DNA of 60,000 nt from Polytrichum commune (Eukaryota > Streptophyta > Polytrichopsida > Polytrichales > Polytrichaceae): contig OX485804.1 of assembly GCA_950295325.1 (NCBI GenBank), positions 41,542,001-41,602,000 on the forward strand. Reading direction: 5' to 3'. The notes under the pieces are model-generated. The model saw only the letters and a program-made list of their open reading frames with translations. It ran no database searches and was not told where the DNA came from. Positions 41,285 through 52,900 of the stretch are shown here, piece by piece. How positions within the stretch are numbered: the stretch's first letter is position 1; each line of letters begins with the position of its first letter. The translations under genes were made by a program, and so were the position numbers.

Positions 41285-41764
41285 GGGCCTGAGAATGAGG
41301 GCCCGTGACCATTGCACTTCAAGCACTCTCATTGGTGGAAAAGGTGGAGCCGGTTCAAGTTCGCAACACTATGTGCTTGAGGGACCAATGGAGTGAGGTA
41401 TAATGCAAGATGGATGCAAAGTCTACATGGATTCCTACATGGCATCTAATGATCATGTTTCATGGTCACTTGGACTATTCTCAAAAACCACCTCTTGGAG
41501 GAAGGCCTAACACAAAACCGGGAGAATAGGGCACCACCGTTGATTTCTTATATTTTATCATGTGTGAGGACTTCACGTGAATAGAAATTCATTGAAATAG
41601 CGTTTGGTTGAAGGTCCGGTCACATATGACTTCACACTACACTTGATGGCCGGTGACCACGTTACATGATTTTGGAAGAGTCTTTAGGGACGGCCTTTGG
41701 ACACTTTCTTTTGGGCTCTCACAATTTCATGTTCATGGGTCTTGGCTCGTGTGTGAAGTGGCCC
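41285..41764. mobile_element. Harbinger-type MITE, copy 4 (inverted)
   Basis: Inverted relative to 19668-20179: it ends …TTTGGGCTCTCACAATTTCATG…GTCTTGGCTCGTGTGTGAAGTGGCCC. The left end is worn (GGGCC then a short deletion). No intact 3-bp duplication is seen. Confidence 0.7.
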
Positions 41765-41959
41765 TATGTGTCATCTAGCACCCATGCACCCCAATGTTGA
41801 TGCTTTACCAAAGTCATTCGTATATTTCTGAAGTTTGGTTTTAGAAAGTGACCCCAAAAGGTCAACTCAATGTCAAATTTCACCAACACTAGTGAAAGTG
41901 TCATAATAAGATCACATGCCACATGAGAAATAGCATTTGATTGGTATGTTGTTTAGTGA

Positions 41960-42235
41960 GGGTAAAAAAAAAATCATCATAAAGACACATGTCTAAAAAG
42001 AGATTGGACTACATCTTCAAATATTGAGAACTACTCTACACTCAATAGTGAACACACTTGGGAGGACTTATGTATCCAATTAAGAAATCAACGAACATGC
42101 ACCTCCTTCCGACAACCATAACTAAATTTGATTTGCGAACGTAACGCGTTTTTGATGTTGTGTAAACCTATGGGTAGAAACTGGAGAACATGGAAAAAGG
42201 AACCAAGTAACACCCATATACCTTGCACATTGGCA
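41960..42235. repeat. Dispersed repeat upstream of the PHT1 promoter
   Basis: AAAAAGAGATTGGA…CTCTACACTCAATAGTGAACA…GGAGAACATGGAAAAAGGAACCAAGTAACACCCATATACCTT matches 1890-2120 in the same order. No gene is in it. Confidence 0.55.
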
Positions 42236-42343
42236 TTTACACTTCAGCGTCGTTCAATCGGCAATTACACTTCATCATCGTTCAATCGGCATTTACACTT
42301 CAGCATCGTTCAGTTGGCATTTACACTTCATCATCGTTCAATC
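42232..42343. repeat. 28-bp tandem repeat, exactly 4 units
   Basis: Four contiguous 28-bp units of the form GGCATTTACACTTCA(G/T)C(A/G)TCG followed by TTCAATC, with one to four differences each and no spacers. They lie about 140 bp upstream of the candidate PHR1 site of the PHT1 gene. A promoter role is possible but unproven. Confidence 0.9.
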
Positions 42344-42482
42344 AGGTGAGGAGGATCAGCGATGGAATGAGACTGTGGAGGGCGGCCACGGTGGTCGAAT
42401 GACCCTAAGATAGGTGCTCGGAAGCACCAGGCTGGCCGGCCGCTCCGCCGCTACAAGCGCCGAGATACGCTGGCATCCGGGG

Positions 42483-42490
42483 GGATATAC
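42483..42490 (+). promoter_or_regulatory. Candidate P1BS (PHR1-binding site) of PHT1
   Basis: GGATATAC fits the GNATATNC consensus bound by PHR1-type MYB factors that activate phosphate-starvation genes, PHT1 transporters included. It lies 46 bp upstream of a TATA box and about 1 kb upstream of the start codon. An 8-mer with two free positions occurs by chance, so support comes from position and gene identity. Confidence 0.55.
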
Positions 42491-42535
42491 CTCTCGCCTT
42501 TTCCGTCCTCGCCGAGGTCCCCGGGGCGGGGCTCG

Positions 42536-42542
42536 TATAAAC
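42536..42542 (+). promoter_or_regulatory. TATA box of the PHT1 promoter
   Basis: TATAAAC follows a GC-rich stretch (CCCCGGGGCGGGGCTCG). Transcription would be expected about 25-35 bp downstream, placing the 5'UTR from about 42570 and leaving a short first exon before the GT donor at 42660. Confidence 0.5.
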
Positions 42543-42659
42543 AATGTCTCCGAAATTGTAATCCCGGGCCACATTGTGGAGTTCATCCCCCAGCAACAAC
42601 AGCATCAGTGTCATCGCAAGTTGTATCCGGGGAGGAGCTCGGGTCATCCCAAGGACACC

Positions 42660-43459
42660 GTAAGTGTACGTAGTCTTTCATTTCGCCAAGTAACCTTCAT
42701 ACTTTCCACTTCTGGTGTGTACTGTAAGGTAGGCGTCCATCTTCCGGGCATAATGATGACGATGAGCATCACGTTCAGGTGGTGAGTCGGAAGGGGGATT
42801 CCGAAGGTTTCTTCCATAGTTGTGAGTACGGCGGAAGAGGAGTGCACGTGTGTTTTGCTACACGTCTAAGGACTTTATGTGAATACGTCTCATCTAAGAA
42901 GAGAGTTCGATGTGCCAGGCATTGTGTCTTGAAAGGGGTGCAGTCCTCAGTAGTTGAGAGGAGGCGGTCTATTAGGGGTTTAGTTAGCAACATGTCTCAT
43001 CTAAAAAGAGCTGTGATCATTGTGTATCTGGAAGGTGATCAGTAGTTGAGAGGAGGTAACGGCATTGCAAGCGAGAAAGGTGAATCGGCTTAGTGTTGAT
43101 GAGGATATTAATTAAGAGTAAGAGAGTTAGTGGACCTTGGAATCCCGGGGATGGTATAACCAGGAAGCACATGCGAGGATGGCGATGTTATGATGATCAC
43201 TGTAGGTTGAAGCGGTTTATGCTAATTGAAGTTCAGACGGGGAATTGGAACGGGAGTTGAGGAGTTGATGAGGAGGTTAATTGATCAGGATAGGTGGAAA
43301 TCGTTTATCGGAGTGTGTTGACATTGTGGCTCTTGGAGTTTTCTTTCTCAAGGGAATTTCTGGGCAGCGACAATGTTGCGATGGTTATTGTGAAGTGGTG
43401 ACTGACCAGTTAGGAATGCCTTATTGATGTTGTTGTTGTTGTTGTTGTTCCCTTTGCAG
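42660..43459 (+). other. Likely 5'UTR intron of PHT1
   Basis: A good donor (CC|GTAAGTG) at 42660 and an acceptor (GTTGTTCCCTTTGCAG) ending at 43459 lie 27 bases before the ATG. 5'UTR introns are common in plant PHT1 genes. An alternative donor (AAGGTAGGC) lies near 42728. Without transcripts the exact donor is a guess. Confidence 0.5.
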
Positions 43460-43486
43460 AATTTTTGAGTGATCAAGTTGGCAGCC

Positions 43487-45142
43487 ATGCCGATAGGCGG
43501 AGGCTCCAACGAGGTTCTTGGAGCGCTTGATAAGGCTAAGACACAATGGTACCATTTCACCACAATCATCATCGCCGGTATGGGATTCTTCACCGACGCA
43601 TACGACTTGTTTTGCATCTCTACCGTGACGCGTCTGCTCGGGCGAATCTATTACTTTGACCCCACGTCCAACAAGCCCGGATCTCTTCCACCAAATGTGT
43701 CGGCGGCTGTCAACGGTGTGGCTCTTTGCGGCACACTGTGTGGCCAGCTCTTCTTCGGGTGGCTCGGAGACAGGCTCGGACGCAAGAAAGTCTACGGATA
43801 CACTTTGTTGCTCATGATCATCACCTCGATTGCTTCCGGTCTGTCTTTCGGAAGCTCAGCCCAGGGAGTGATGACTACACTTTGCTTTTTTCGCTTTTGG
43901 CTAGGATTTGGAATCGGAGGAGACTATCCTCTGTCTGCAACAATTATGAGCGAGTACGCTAACAAGAAGACCCGCGGAGCTTTCATCGCTGCTGTGTTCG
44001 CCATGCAAGGGTTTGGTATTTTGGCAGGTGCCACCGTGTCTATCGTTGTGTCTGCCATCTTCAGGGCAGCTCACCCCACTCACTCCTACGCTGCGGACCG
44101 TGCTGGATCTACTCCTCCTCAAGCTGACTACGTCTGGAGGATTGTCTTCATGGTTGGAGCTCTCCCCGCACTTCTGACCTTCTACTGGAGAATGAAGATG
44201 CCCGAGACTGCTCGGTACACTGCTTTGGTGGCCAAGAACAGCAAGCGCGCTGCTTTAGACATGGGACGTGTGCTCCAGGTTGACTTCACTGACGTTGCTG
44301 ATGCCCCCGCGAACCAGACCAGAGGTAACGCCGAGGAGTATGGACTATTCTCAGCCAAATTCGCCAGGAGACACGGTCTTCAGTTGCTTGGAACTACCTC
44401 GACGTGGTTCTTGCTCGATATCGCATTCTATTCGCAGAACCTCTTTCAGAAGGACATCTTCACAGCCGTCGGATGGTTGCCACCCGGTTCTACCATGAGC
44501 GCACTGCAAGAAATGTTCAAGGTCTCCAGAGCGCAGGCTCTGATTGCACTTTGCTCCACTGTGCCTGGATACTGGTTCACCGTCGCCTTTGTTGACATTA
44601 TCGGACGATGGATCATCCAGCTCGGCGGTTTCTTCTTCATGACGGTGTTCATGTTTACATTGACGTTCGATTACTACAACTTGAGAGGACAGCCATGCCC
44701 GGCTCCCAATCAGGCTAAGTTTTGCGGAGGCAACCACATCGCCTTCATTGTGCTTTACGCTTTCACTTTCTTCTTTGCCAACTTTGGTCCTAATGCTACC
44801 ACTTTCATCGTCCCCGCCGAGCTTTTCCCCGCCAGGCTGCGTTCGAGCTGCCACGGTATCTCGGCTGCCGCAGGAAAGGCTGGCGCCATCGTTGGTGCTT
44901 TCGGATTCTTGTACGCCGCTCAGAGCCAGCACGACGGACAACAAGATAAGGGCTACCCTACCGGAATAGGAGTGAAGAACTCCTTCTTGCTGCTGTCCAT
45001 CATCAATGCGATCGGATTCTTCATGACCTTCTTGGTGCCAGAAACCAACGGCAGGTCGCTGGAGGATCTGTCCGGGGAGAATGACGAGGTTGACGAAAAC
45101 AACAACTACGTCGTGAAGGATAAGAACGCCCCTGCAGTGTAG
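43487..45142 (+). CDS. PHT1: PHT1-type inorganic phosphate:H+ symporter
   Basis: Intact and uninterrupted, 551 residues from ATG (43487) to TAG; plant PHT1 proteins are usually 520-560 residues. It is a 12-helix major-facilitator transporter of the plasma membrane that imports phosphate with protons. Helix 1 carries FFTDAYD (34-40). The MFS loop is [11 protein letters not shown] (91-101). The PHT1 signature [13 protein letters not shown] lies at 144-156. The cytosolic central loop spans about 237-295. Helix 7 has [15 protein letters not shown] (304-318) and helix 10 [12 protein letters not shown] (429-440). These include the Asp, Tyr, Trp and Asn positions that bind phosphate in the family. 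The tail is acidic then basic ([21 protein letters not shown]). Codon use is GC-rich compared with the flanks. It is the only complete host gene here, and the likely P1BS suggests induction by phosphate starvation. Confidence 0.97.
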   Translation: MPIGGGSNEVLGALDKAKTQWYHFTTIIIAGMGFFTDAYDLFCISTVTRLLGRIYYFDPTSNKPGSLPPNVSAAVNGVALCGTLCGQLFFGWLGDRLGRKKVYGYTLLLMIITSIASGLSFGSSAQGVMTTLCFFRFWLGFGIGGDYPLSATIMSEYANKKTRGAFIAAVFAMQGFGILAGATVSIVVSAIFRAAHPTHSYAADRAGSTPPQADYVWRIVFMVGALPALLTFYWRMKMPETARYTALVAKNSKRAALDMGRVLQVDFTDVADAPANQTRGNAEEYGLFSAKFARRHGLQLLGTTSTWFLLDIAFYSQNLFQKDIFTAVGWLPPGSTMSALQEMFKVSRAQALIALCSTVPGYWFTVAFVDIIGRWIIQLGGFFFMTVFMFTLTFDYYNLRGQPCPAPNQAKFCGGNHIAFIVLYAFTFFFANFGPNATTFIVPAELFPARLRSSCHGISAAAGKAGAIVGAFGFLYAAQSQHDGQQDKGYPTGIGVKNSFLLLSIINAIGFFMTFLVPETNGRSLEDLSGENDEVDENNNYVVKDKNAPAV

Positions 45143-46320
45143 ATTTAGGCTTGGAAACGAAGAGAGTGATTGCTTAGTAAAAATTTGATTCCCAATAATT
45201 TACACAAGTGCTTCTTCAACGGATGCAGCGTCCTGTGTGATATCTTGTATTGGCTGTTCGGGGGAATTTTAAACCCCTTGCAAGATCTTTTAAGATAGGT
45301 TTGTTCCTTGTCCTGCACGCTATGTAGCACATCATGCGAGTACTTCAGACGTCGTGTGATGTCGCTCGAGTTTTCGATGTGTTCGCCGAGGAAAGTTTAG
45401 CTACCTCAGATTCGATAATTTTGATGTACATTAGACTTTCAGCAATGATGAATATGTGTTGCTCTGAGTCCTGAATGTAATTTAAAAGCTTGATAGTTAA
45501 AATCGCAATGCTGTCTATCAACCCTCCTCACCTGCCCTCTCCGGCTGATCTGTTGAGAAATGCATCCCAACCCACTTCGAACCTCAAGTGAAGTGGCTTC
45601 TGAAGCAACCCTGTACATTCTGAATCCCTCCTGCAGAAATTCTTGTTCCTTCGCTATGTCCTGCTCATGAATGCCTACATGCATTACACTACGCTGTTGA
45701 AAAGTGTATACAAGCTTTCCTAGAACTGCAGTGCCTTTTGAAAATTTATAGTAACTTCTGATGGAACCGAAGATTGAAAGTAATTTAGAACTCGACTTTC
45801 AATCTGTAGCTCCCAATTGTAAACTACTAAACTTTGGATTCATCTAAACTCAAAATTAAGTCATATGGAGTTGTGAAGTGACAAATGAAGCAACTCTGTA
45901 AGTTCTCAAACCCTTTTTTCCCAAGATCTCGATTCATTCCTCTAGCGGTTCCTTGACCAATTTCATCCTTTCTTGAATTTACTCGAATGCTCACCTGCAT
46001 TCCCCGACCTCTCTTTGAGAATTGTATCCGAAACTTCTTCGAACTGCAGCACCTTTCTGCAAGTTCACCTGCAAGTGGCATTTCAAGTTGGTTCAAGTTG
46101 AAGACTTCCAACTTGCAAGCGAAATTAACCAAACATGTGGATAGTTCTCATAGTGAGGAAAGCAATCACTTCCAAGTAGATTAGTCATTACAATGCCAAG
46201 ATGTTTGAGGGTGAAAAGTGACCCGGCCAAGTAGGTTAGCCAATGCAACATTTAGAAGCTTGAGAATTGGAACATGGTGATTGTGTGTGTACACATGTAA
46301 GAGAGGAATCTTCTTGAAGA
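45143..46320. other. PHT1 3' flank with a diverged internal duplication
   Basis: It contains the presumed 3'UTR (no clear AATAAA; diffuse AT-rich signals near 45410-45490). A diverged repeat follows: CTGAAGCAACCCTGTACATTCTGAATCCC (about 45600) versus ATGAAGCAACTCTGTAAGTTCTCAAACCC (about 45884), with related flanks. The open frames here have no domains. Confidence 0.4.
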
Positions 46321-46334
46321 GGATGTCTTCTTTG

Positions 46335-46560
46335 CACTAATGTATCGTTCATGGTATTTAGGGTCATTTGCTATTCGGAGTTATGCAATGCTATAGCTTT
46401 TTATAGTCAATCTAAATATTTACCAAGTAAAGATGTGAATGTTCTATGACATTTAAACAACCAATTTGATTTTTGTTGGTGAAAAGTGACTCCATCTATT
46501 GTAAATACTCTTAGCATTGCGTAATACCAAATAGTAAGTGACAATAAATACCAGATTGGT
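46335..46560. mobile_element. MITE of the 'GTCACTTACTATTTGGAGTTA' family, copy 2
   Basis: The left end TTCATGGTATTTAGGGTCATTTGC…GGAGTTATGCAATGCTA and right end TAGCATTGCGTAATACC…AGTAAGTGACAATAAATACCA are inverted repeats. AAACAACCAATTTGA in the middle is shared with copies 1 and 4. Confidence 0.7.
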
Positions 46561-46693
46561 GGTGTGCAATCTCTAGTTTGTACTTGAGCCATGTGAATAG
46601 AAAAATGCTTCACTTTTGTCATGCCATGACATGGAGCCCTTGTTTCTTTCTTTCTTTTGTCTCCCTTTTGCTAAACCTTTTTGGCATGGGAGA

Positions 46694-46932
46694 GGGGTAC
46701 TACACCGTTTATGGTATTTATTGTCACTTACTATTTGGAATTAAACAATGCTAGAATTTCTTACTGTAGACTTCAGTTTTTACCACAATTTTTTAAATAA
46801 GTTGTATGGACATTATACAACATTACTGACTTGAACACTTGATAAACAACTTACATCTTGACAAAAAGTTATAGCTTTGCATAACTCTGTATAGTAGGTG
46901 ACACTAAATACCATAGCGGTGTAGTGCTAATG
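46694..46932. mobile_element. MITE of the same family, copy 3 (best-preserved ends)
   Basis: ACTACACCGTTTATGGTATTTATTGTCAC at the left pairs with GTGACACTAAATACCATAGCGGTGTAGT at the right. The arms then continue into the TACTATTTGGAATTA-type subterminal sequence. Confidence 0.75.
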
Positions 46933-47097
46933 AATCATCCTTTGAGGAGAGATGGGACCCAACAAGAATCCTATTATAATGATAATTTCTAATGTAGCCT
47001 ATGAAAATTGAGGATAAAATGAAATTGTCAATGTACATATTGCAAGTGCGTGCAAACAGTCTTGGTTGGGTGTCAACCCATTACACTAGAAATTGTA

Positions 47098-47300
47098 TTT
47101 CGTAGTCACTTCCTATTTGGAGTCACACAAGGCTATATCCTCTTACTATTAAAATAAATTAATAGCAAAGTAAAGATGTTAATCTTCTATAATGTCCAAA
47201 CAACCAATTTGACATTTGTTGTTCAACAAATTGAGATATATAGTAAATAGTCATAGCATTGCGTAATTCCAAATAGTAGTGACACTAAATGAATATTTAG
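47098..47300. mobile_element. MITE of the same family, copy 4
   Basis: GTAGTCACTTCCTATTTGGAGTCACACAAGG at the left pairs with CATTGCGTAATTCCAAATAGTAGTGAC at the right. The internal AAACAACCAATTTGACATTTG motif matches copy 2. Confidence 0.7.
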
Positions 47301-48340
47301 TGTAGTAGAAACCATGATTTGCTTTAATAGTCTTATTTATACATGTGTGTTAATTTGACACACTCGATCTACAAGAGTCAAAGATTTGGCAAGTCTATTT
47401 GACTCGTTTGTTAGAAAAGGATGTGAAGTAAAAAAAGACCATGTATTCTAGTGAAACAAAATGAAAACAATTTTTAAAGTCCAAGAAGTCAAAAAGGTTT
47501 AATTGGTTTAGAAGTACATCAAGGTTGTGTCGAAAAGGCTAATTCTCTCAAGTAACCAAGCGCAGTGGTCCTAAATAAGATAATATCTAATATCAACTTG
47601 ATGGTCCAATTGGAAAAAAGGCTTGAGACTACACTAAATATTATGTTTAGTGTCTCCATTTCTATTTGTCTTGCTCATTACTAATTGTAAACCACCCGTG
47701 TTTAGCGTTTAGGGTATCCTCATGTGGGTGCTAGCTCAGTAAAGTGGGACCTAAACCCTAAACCACCAACACAACAACAAAGGTCATCTGACAAGAAATA
47801 CTATTTAAACAATGCTTTGCTACTACTTTTAGACCTTTGACCCAAAAAATTATGGTTCTAGTATACCGAAACACTTTGTTGATCCACTTTACCATGCTTG
47901 CACTCATGTGCTACATTGAATATCATAATGTAAATAAATATATACTTATAAAAGCAACTTATGCTAAGGAATAGTGTCATATTGACAACTAGCAAACGTG
48001 ACACCTCAAGACCTCGAAGCATCTAGTTTAAGCACTTCACCAACCCTGAACGTGACACTAGATACCATAAACGGTGGCGTCCTGAAAGTGGCAGTAACTT
48101 CCTCACACCAACTGTCTGAAGTGAAACATAATGTTCATGTTGGCTAAAAAAAACACTTACAATCTGGCGCGCACCCAATCCCGGGCAACCAAACACATGG
48201 TTTTATAATGCTCTGGAATAATGGCCTTATAACAACCTCCTCCTCAGTGGCCATGCAGCCCAGATTCACATATCTTGGGTATATTCAAGGTGAGCCATGT
48301 GAGGGTCCACCAGAGAAGCAGACATTAGACTCACTTTAGG
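47301..48340. other. No gene seen
   Basis: AT-rich intergenic DNA with no recognisable gene. ACACTAGATACCATAAACGGTGGCG at 48054-48079 resembles a single end of the MITE family above. Confidence 0.35.
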
Positions 48341-48344
48341 GGTT

Positions 48345-48452
48345 GTGGAGTTTGTATATACTCGACTCAAAGCAAGATTCGACTGTGCAAAGTCATTTGT
48401 GGAGTTTGCATATATTATACTCAAAGCAAGATTCCACTACGTAAAGTCAACG
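48345..48452. repeat. 54-bp tandem duplication
   Basis: GTGGAGTTTG(T/C)ATATA(C/T)T… CTCAAAGCAAGATTC(G/C)AC…AAAGTCA occurs twice in direct succession with about eight differences. Confidence 0.8.
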
Positions 48453-48488
48453 AAAAGCTGTCCCTCACAAAGGCACCTGATACATGAT

Positions 48489-48857
48489 ACATGCCCTGGG
48501 CTAGATCACATCTTCATTCGGTTGGGCCCCGCCCTGCCCTCCCACGTCTCTTTCACTGCCCGGTCGTCCTGCCCGCACCTGCGTGGGAACTTTTCCTCGT
48601 TGGGAGCCAATGCGACAATACCCAGTCACTTAAGTCATTAAGCTCCTTTGGCATGTGAAGGAGTCTCATCAATTAACTTGGGAATAATGAAAGTGATGTT
48701 GATGTGAATATTTGTGATTTTGACCGGGTATTGTCACATTGGTTCCCAACGAGGAGGAGTTCCCACATAGGTGCGGGCAGGAAGACTGGGCAGGGAAGGA
48801 GGCGTGGGAGGGGCGGGGCCCAGGTGAATGAAGATGCGATCTAGGCCGGGGCATGAT
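48489..48857. repeat. Long foldback (about 138-bp arms, 92-base loop)
   Basis: The arms 48489-48628 and 48721-48857 are inverse complements with scattered mismatches (for example TGAC(T/C)GGGTATTGTC(G/A)CATTGG next to the loop, and the GGGCCCCGCCC/GGGCGGGGCCC core). The arms are GC-rich compared with their surroundings. It could be a foldback transposon or a source of hairpin RNA. Confidence 0.8.
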
Positions 48858-48925
48858 ACACGAGGTGAATGCACCCATAGTGGATCTTGAGTTCTAACAT
48901 ATTGTGACGTGTTGGTACATATCTA

Positions 48926-49075
48926 ACATGACATTACTCAACTGATGAGTTGTGTTCATGGGTCCATCTGTAGGTTTGAGAATAAAGACTCCAGAGGTCA
49001 AAATCCCACTGCTTTAGACTAAGTATGAAGTCAGGGCAGTTGAACACAGTTCATCAACATAGTTATGTTATGAAG
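48926..49075. mobile_element. Small MITE, copy 2
   Basis: TAACATGACATTACTCAACTGATGAGTTGTGTTCATGGG…GAAGTCAGGGCAGTTGAACACAG…ATAGTTATGTTA matches 38600-38765 and has inverted ends. Confidence 0.65.
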
Positions 49076-49387
49076 GGCCGGTTTAGACTATGGTGAAGTA
49101 TACTGGTCAAGAATTTGAGGGGAGTGGAGCAAATAGGATTGGCTACGAAATAGGTGTTTAGTCTAGAATGTGACCAAATTGCCTCTATCATGAACACATG
49201 TAACACAATTTGAAAGTGGATGCACCCACCAACCACACAAATTTCTCAGATGATTCATTTGGGATGAACAAGTGCCCAAAACACATGACCCGTGACTCAA
49301 CATTAGAATGGTAGTGGAGTGTACTTGAAGGTCTACTTGACAACCACGTTCATCTTCCAAGCATCAAAGTGTTGTGGTGTGTGTGTG

Positions 49388-49515
49388 TTTTTGAGACAGA
49401 AGGCCAACTCGGCCAATGCCAAATGAATAAATTCAAAGAGAAAGAAAACGCGCCCACACCAAGGGGAGGCGGGGCCCTTTGGGCGCGAAACACTGCCACG
49501 TAAAAGGAGACCAAG
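49388..49515 (-). mobile_element. SINE-like repeat
   Basis: GTGTGTTTTTGAGACAGAAGGCC…GGCCAATGCCAAATGAATAAATTCAAAGAG…GCCACGTAAAAGGAG. Shares its body with 18850-18985 and its tail with the SINE at 35604. Confidence 0.5.
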
Positions 49516-49523
49516 ACCAACCC

Positions 49524-49933
49524 CACGGGTAGATCACTCCATTGTCAAGTTGAACACTACGTGCGACCAAAAAAAATCTTCTTTTGGTAAGTTGCACCAC
49601 CAAAATGGGTCAAAAATTTATCAATTTTTTTTCATGAGTAGATATACACAATACCTATGACATAGTTAAAACTGGTAACTAAATTTGATGATTTGTTTTT
49701 TTCATAAAACATACCATTTCTAACTAGAATGACACAGAATTGAACTAAGCAAATTACTAAAAAAAATAAAGATGACTAAAAATTTCAAAAAAGTATACAA
49801 AAGATACTATCAATGGTTATGTATATGTAGAAAAAATATCATAAATTTTAAAATTATATATGACATGTAATATAGGGGTAGCAAACTTTGTCCGCACGTG
49901 GTGTCAACTTGACAATGAAGTGACCTCCCCGTG
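49524..49933. mobile_element. hAT-type MITE, copy 1
   Basis: 410 bp with inverted ends CACGGGTAGATCACT…/…AGTGACCTCCCCGTG, followed by a CATTGTCAAGTTGA-like inner arm. An 8-bp direct repeat ACCAACCC flanks it (49516-49523, 49934-49941), as made by hAT transposases. The centre is AT-rich and non-coding. Confidence 0.85.
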
Positions 49934-49941
49934 ACCAACCC

Positions 49942-52900
49942 TTACCACGGACAACCCCCCAAACCCACCATGCCAAGGACCATCCCCACCCCACCAGCCA
50001 AGGACAACCCCCAAACCACCAAGACCACCCTCAAGCGAAAGCTTGACCTCCCAACTACATTGTCTTTTCCAATTTCACTCAATTCGCAAATTGTGTCTCC
50101 TACAAAGAACATTCCTAGCTCCTTAAGTTTTGTTGAAGCCTTGTAGCATGGCTTCCGCAAAAAAACTACTAACTTTAATTTGTTCCACCACCTGATTCCA
50201 CCATGAGTTCGTCCCAAATTCAATGCTTGACTTTAGCCACGTGCTATTGTTCATGATGAAACACTTTGTCATTGCGTTCGATCCAAATAGTCCATAGAGT
50301 AATTCCCCTAAAAAGGTGCCAAATTTATTCTTTTTGCCATATTTTTTGGGGATCCTTTCCCCAAACAATGCTTGCTTCCAGTTGAAGCTATCATAATTGC
50401 TAGTTCTAACCCCACAAAGTTCATGCATAATACATGTAGCCCATCTCCAGGCTCTTCTAGCTTGAATGCAATCCCAAAATTTATGTTTGACCGATTCGCT
50501 CGTGTTAGGGAGGCAAAACACACATTGCTTGGAGATTGAAGCCGACGCAATGCAAATCCTACACTCGTTAACAACAACAACTTTGTGCCAAATTGACCAC
50601 ACGAACGCGGCTTATTTCCCTACCCGGAGCGGATCCCACACCTGCCACCAGTAAAATCTATAATTACCCGGGAGGTAACCCTGCCACTTGTCCACCACAC
50701 GGGTGGTTCATGGGTTTTAATTGATAATGGCCTCTCTTCCATCCTTAGAAGTTTAGTCAAGGAACTGTCCTCCATCTATCCATCGCCACCTATCCGGGTC
50801 CCAACTTAGGGAGGCCACTTTGCCATAGAAGAAGATTATTTCTTCTTTTACCCCCTCCTTTTTGGATCCTCTATTAGTGTGAATAATCTTAACCTCATGG
50901 AAGAATCCCGCCATCTTCCCTAGGGGGCGTTCCCATTCCCTAAGGCATCGTGAGTGGGTGCCTACCGTAAAGCATTGTACCGGGAGTGGCAACGTGAGGT
51001 TATGCCATTGCATGCATGGGGGTGTACGGTCATTATCACAACGGAAGATAAAGGTCGGGTCCTCTTCCTCGTCAACGTAGAACCCTAGTCACTTCCCAGG
51101 GTGAGTAGTATTTGAGTCTTCGTCTAGGAGGTCATGCCATTGTCCGGATTTTTTATCTGTCACCTCCTTCCAATCCCCTTCCTCCATTGGCAATAGTTTC
51201 AATTTCTCTTGTGCACTATCCCAAGTAATGAAATTCCGTGAGTTACTATCCCAAATGTCATCTACACATTGAATGCCTTTGCGGTATAGGTAAAGGCCTT
51301 TAGAGTCGGTGAATCCCTTATTAAGGAGGTCCACCCCGCCAGACCACCAAATGTTAAAGTGTCACAATTCCATTTTATTGCGAGGGGGAAATTGGTATAG
51401 GCCTTTAACCATAACTTTCCAAGCTTTGCTAATATGGCTCCACACCTCGGAACCCGGAAAAACTTGGTGTTGTTTACTTGCAAACCAATTCAAACTTACC
51501 CCTCAAATTCACCCTCTTTGTGGGTTGAACCTAGCTAATCTATACCTAAGCATAAGTTGAAGGTTGGATTCTCTTGGTTCCATAGTCCTAACTATCTATT
51601 TGAAGAGAAGGCTAGTTTTGGCCGCCTCTAGGTCCACTAGCCCTACACCTTCATACTTCTTCTTTAAACGACATTCTCTCCAACTCACTCTCATTCAGGT
51701 AAGTTGCTCATTTCTGGACCACAAGTAGTTGCAAATTGCACCTCTTATCTTTCTTAGGATCTTATTTGAACCTCCCCATATTGTGATAAAGAACCACAAA
51801 GTAGAAAGTAGCACTTGGTTGTCGATGACCACCCGTCTAGCTAGAGAAAGTTTCACAGTGACTCCAATAGTCTAACTTCTTTGCGATTTTTGCATAGAGA
51901 AAATGGTCCACATCCTATGTATTAAGGTTAAGTCCAAAGGGGGAACCTAGCAATTTTGATAGTTCCCCTTCTTCCGCCCATTGCTAGTTGTACCCATTAA
52001 GCCATTCTAGTTTATGTGTATACTTATCAAACCAGTTTGCACACGACTTCTCCCAATTGATTTCCATTCCTGATGCTTCACTAAAAACTTTTAGGAGGCA
52101 CACCAATTCATCCATGTCCCGTTTCTCGACCCTAATCATAAACAATGAGTCATCTGCGTATTGTGAGATGCTTTGTTGATCCCCCCCCCAGGCAAGGATA
52201 TTCCCCTCAACCTCCTTTTTGCAACTATTTTCTTGATAGCGTGTGTGAGCACCTCCCCGACGATGAGGAAGAGGTATGGGGCCAATGGGCAACCCTGCCT
52301 AACCCCCCGTTCAGCTTTAAAATTATTGCCCGGGTTTCCGTTGAGGTTGACTGCGGCTGACGCATTTACAAACAAGAGTTTGACCCACTTAGTGAACGTC
52401 TCACTAATATTCAACTTCCTCATTGCGCTAAAAAGAAAATTCCAAGAAACTTTGTCATATGCTTTCAAAAACTCTAATTTCAGAAAAATTGTTGTTGTCT
52501 GGACACCTTTGCCTAATGTAAGGTTTCATGGATCAATGCAATTTTATCCAAAATGAATATGAGTGGCAAAAATGCAATTTATTTTGGACTAATTACGTCC
52601 CTAAGCATTGGCTATAACCACGGGTAGATCACTTAGTGCATTTTAAAAACGACGTGCGGCATAATATAGAGAGGATTAAAATCATTTGAAATAAAAATTA
52701 TAAAGGAATTCCAAATAATGAAGGGGCCATTAAATGTAGACAATCCCATTATAAGTAAGTTAGATGGACATAAAACGTGGGCCATTATTTTTTTGTAAAA
52801 TTAATATAGGGGCTGAAGATAAGGATCCTAGAAGGTATATTTAGTATGGTATATAAATGGGTTTAGGACTCACGGGGATGGATGATAATTGGGATTTCTA

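Noticed and set aside
42232-42343. CRISPR-like 28-bp repeats
   Set aside because: The units are directly contiguous without spacers and lie in a plant nuclear sequence, so this is a minisatellite.
44351-44944. 197-codon open frame antisense to PHT1
   Set aside because: It is the complement of GC-rich transporter codons, with no domain or promoter of its own; a shadow of the real gene.
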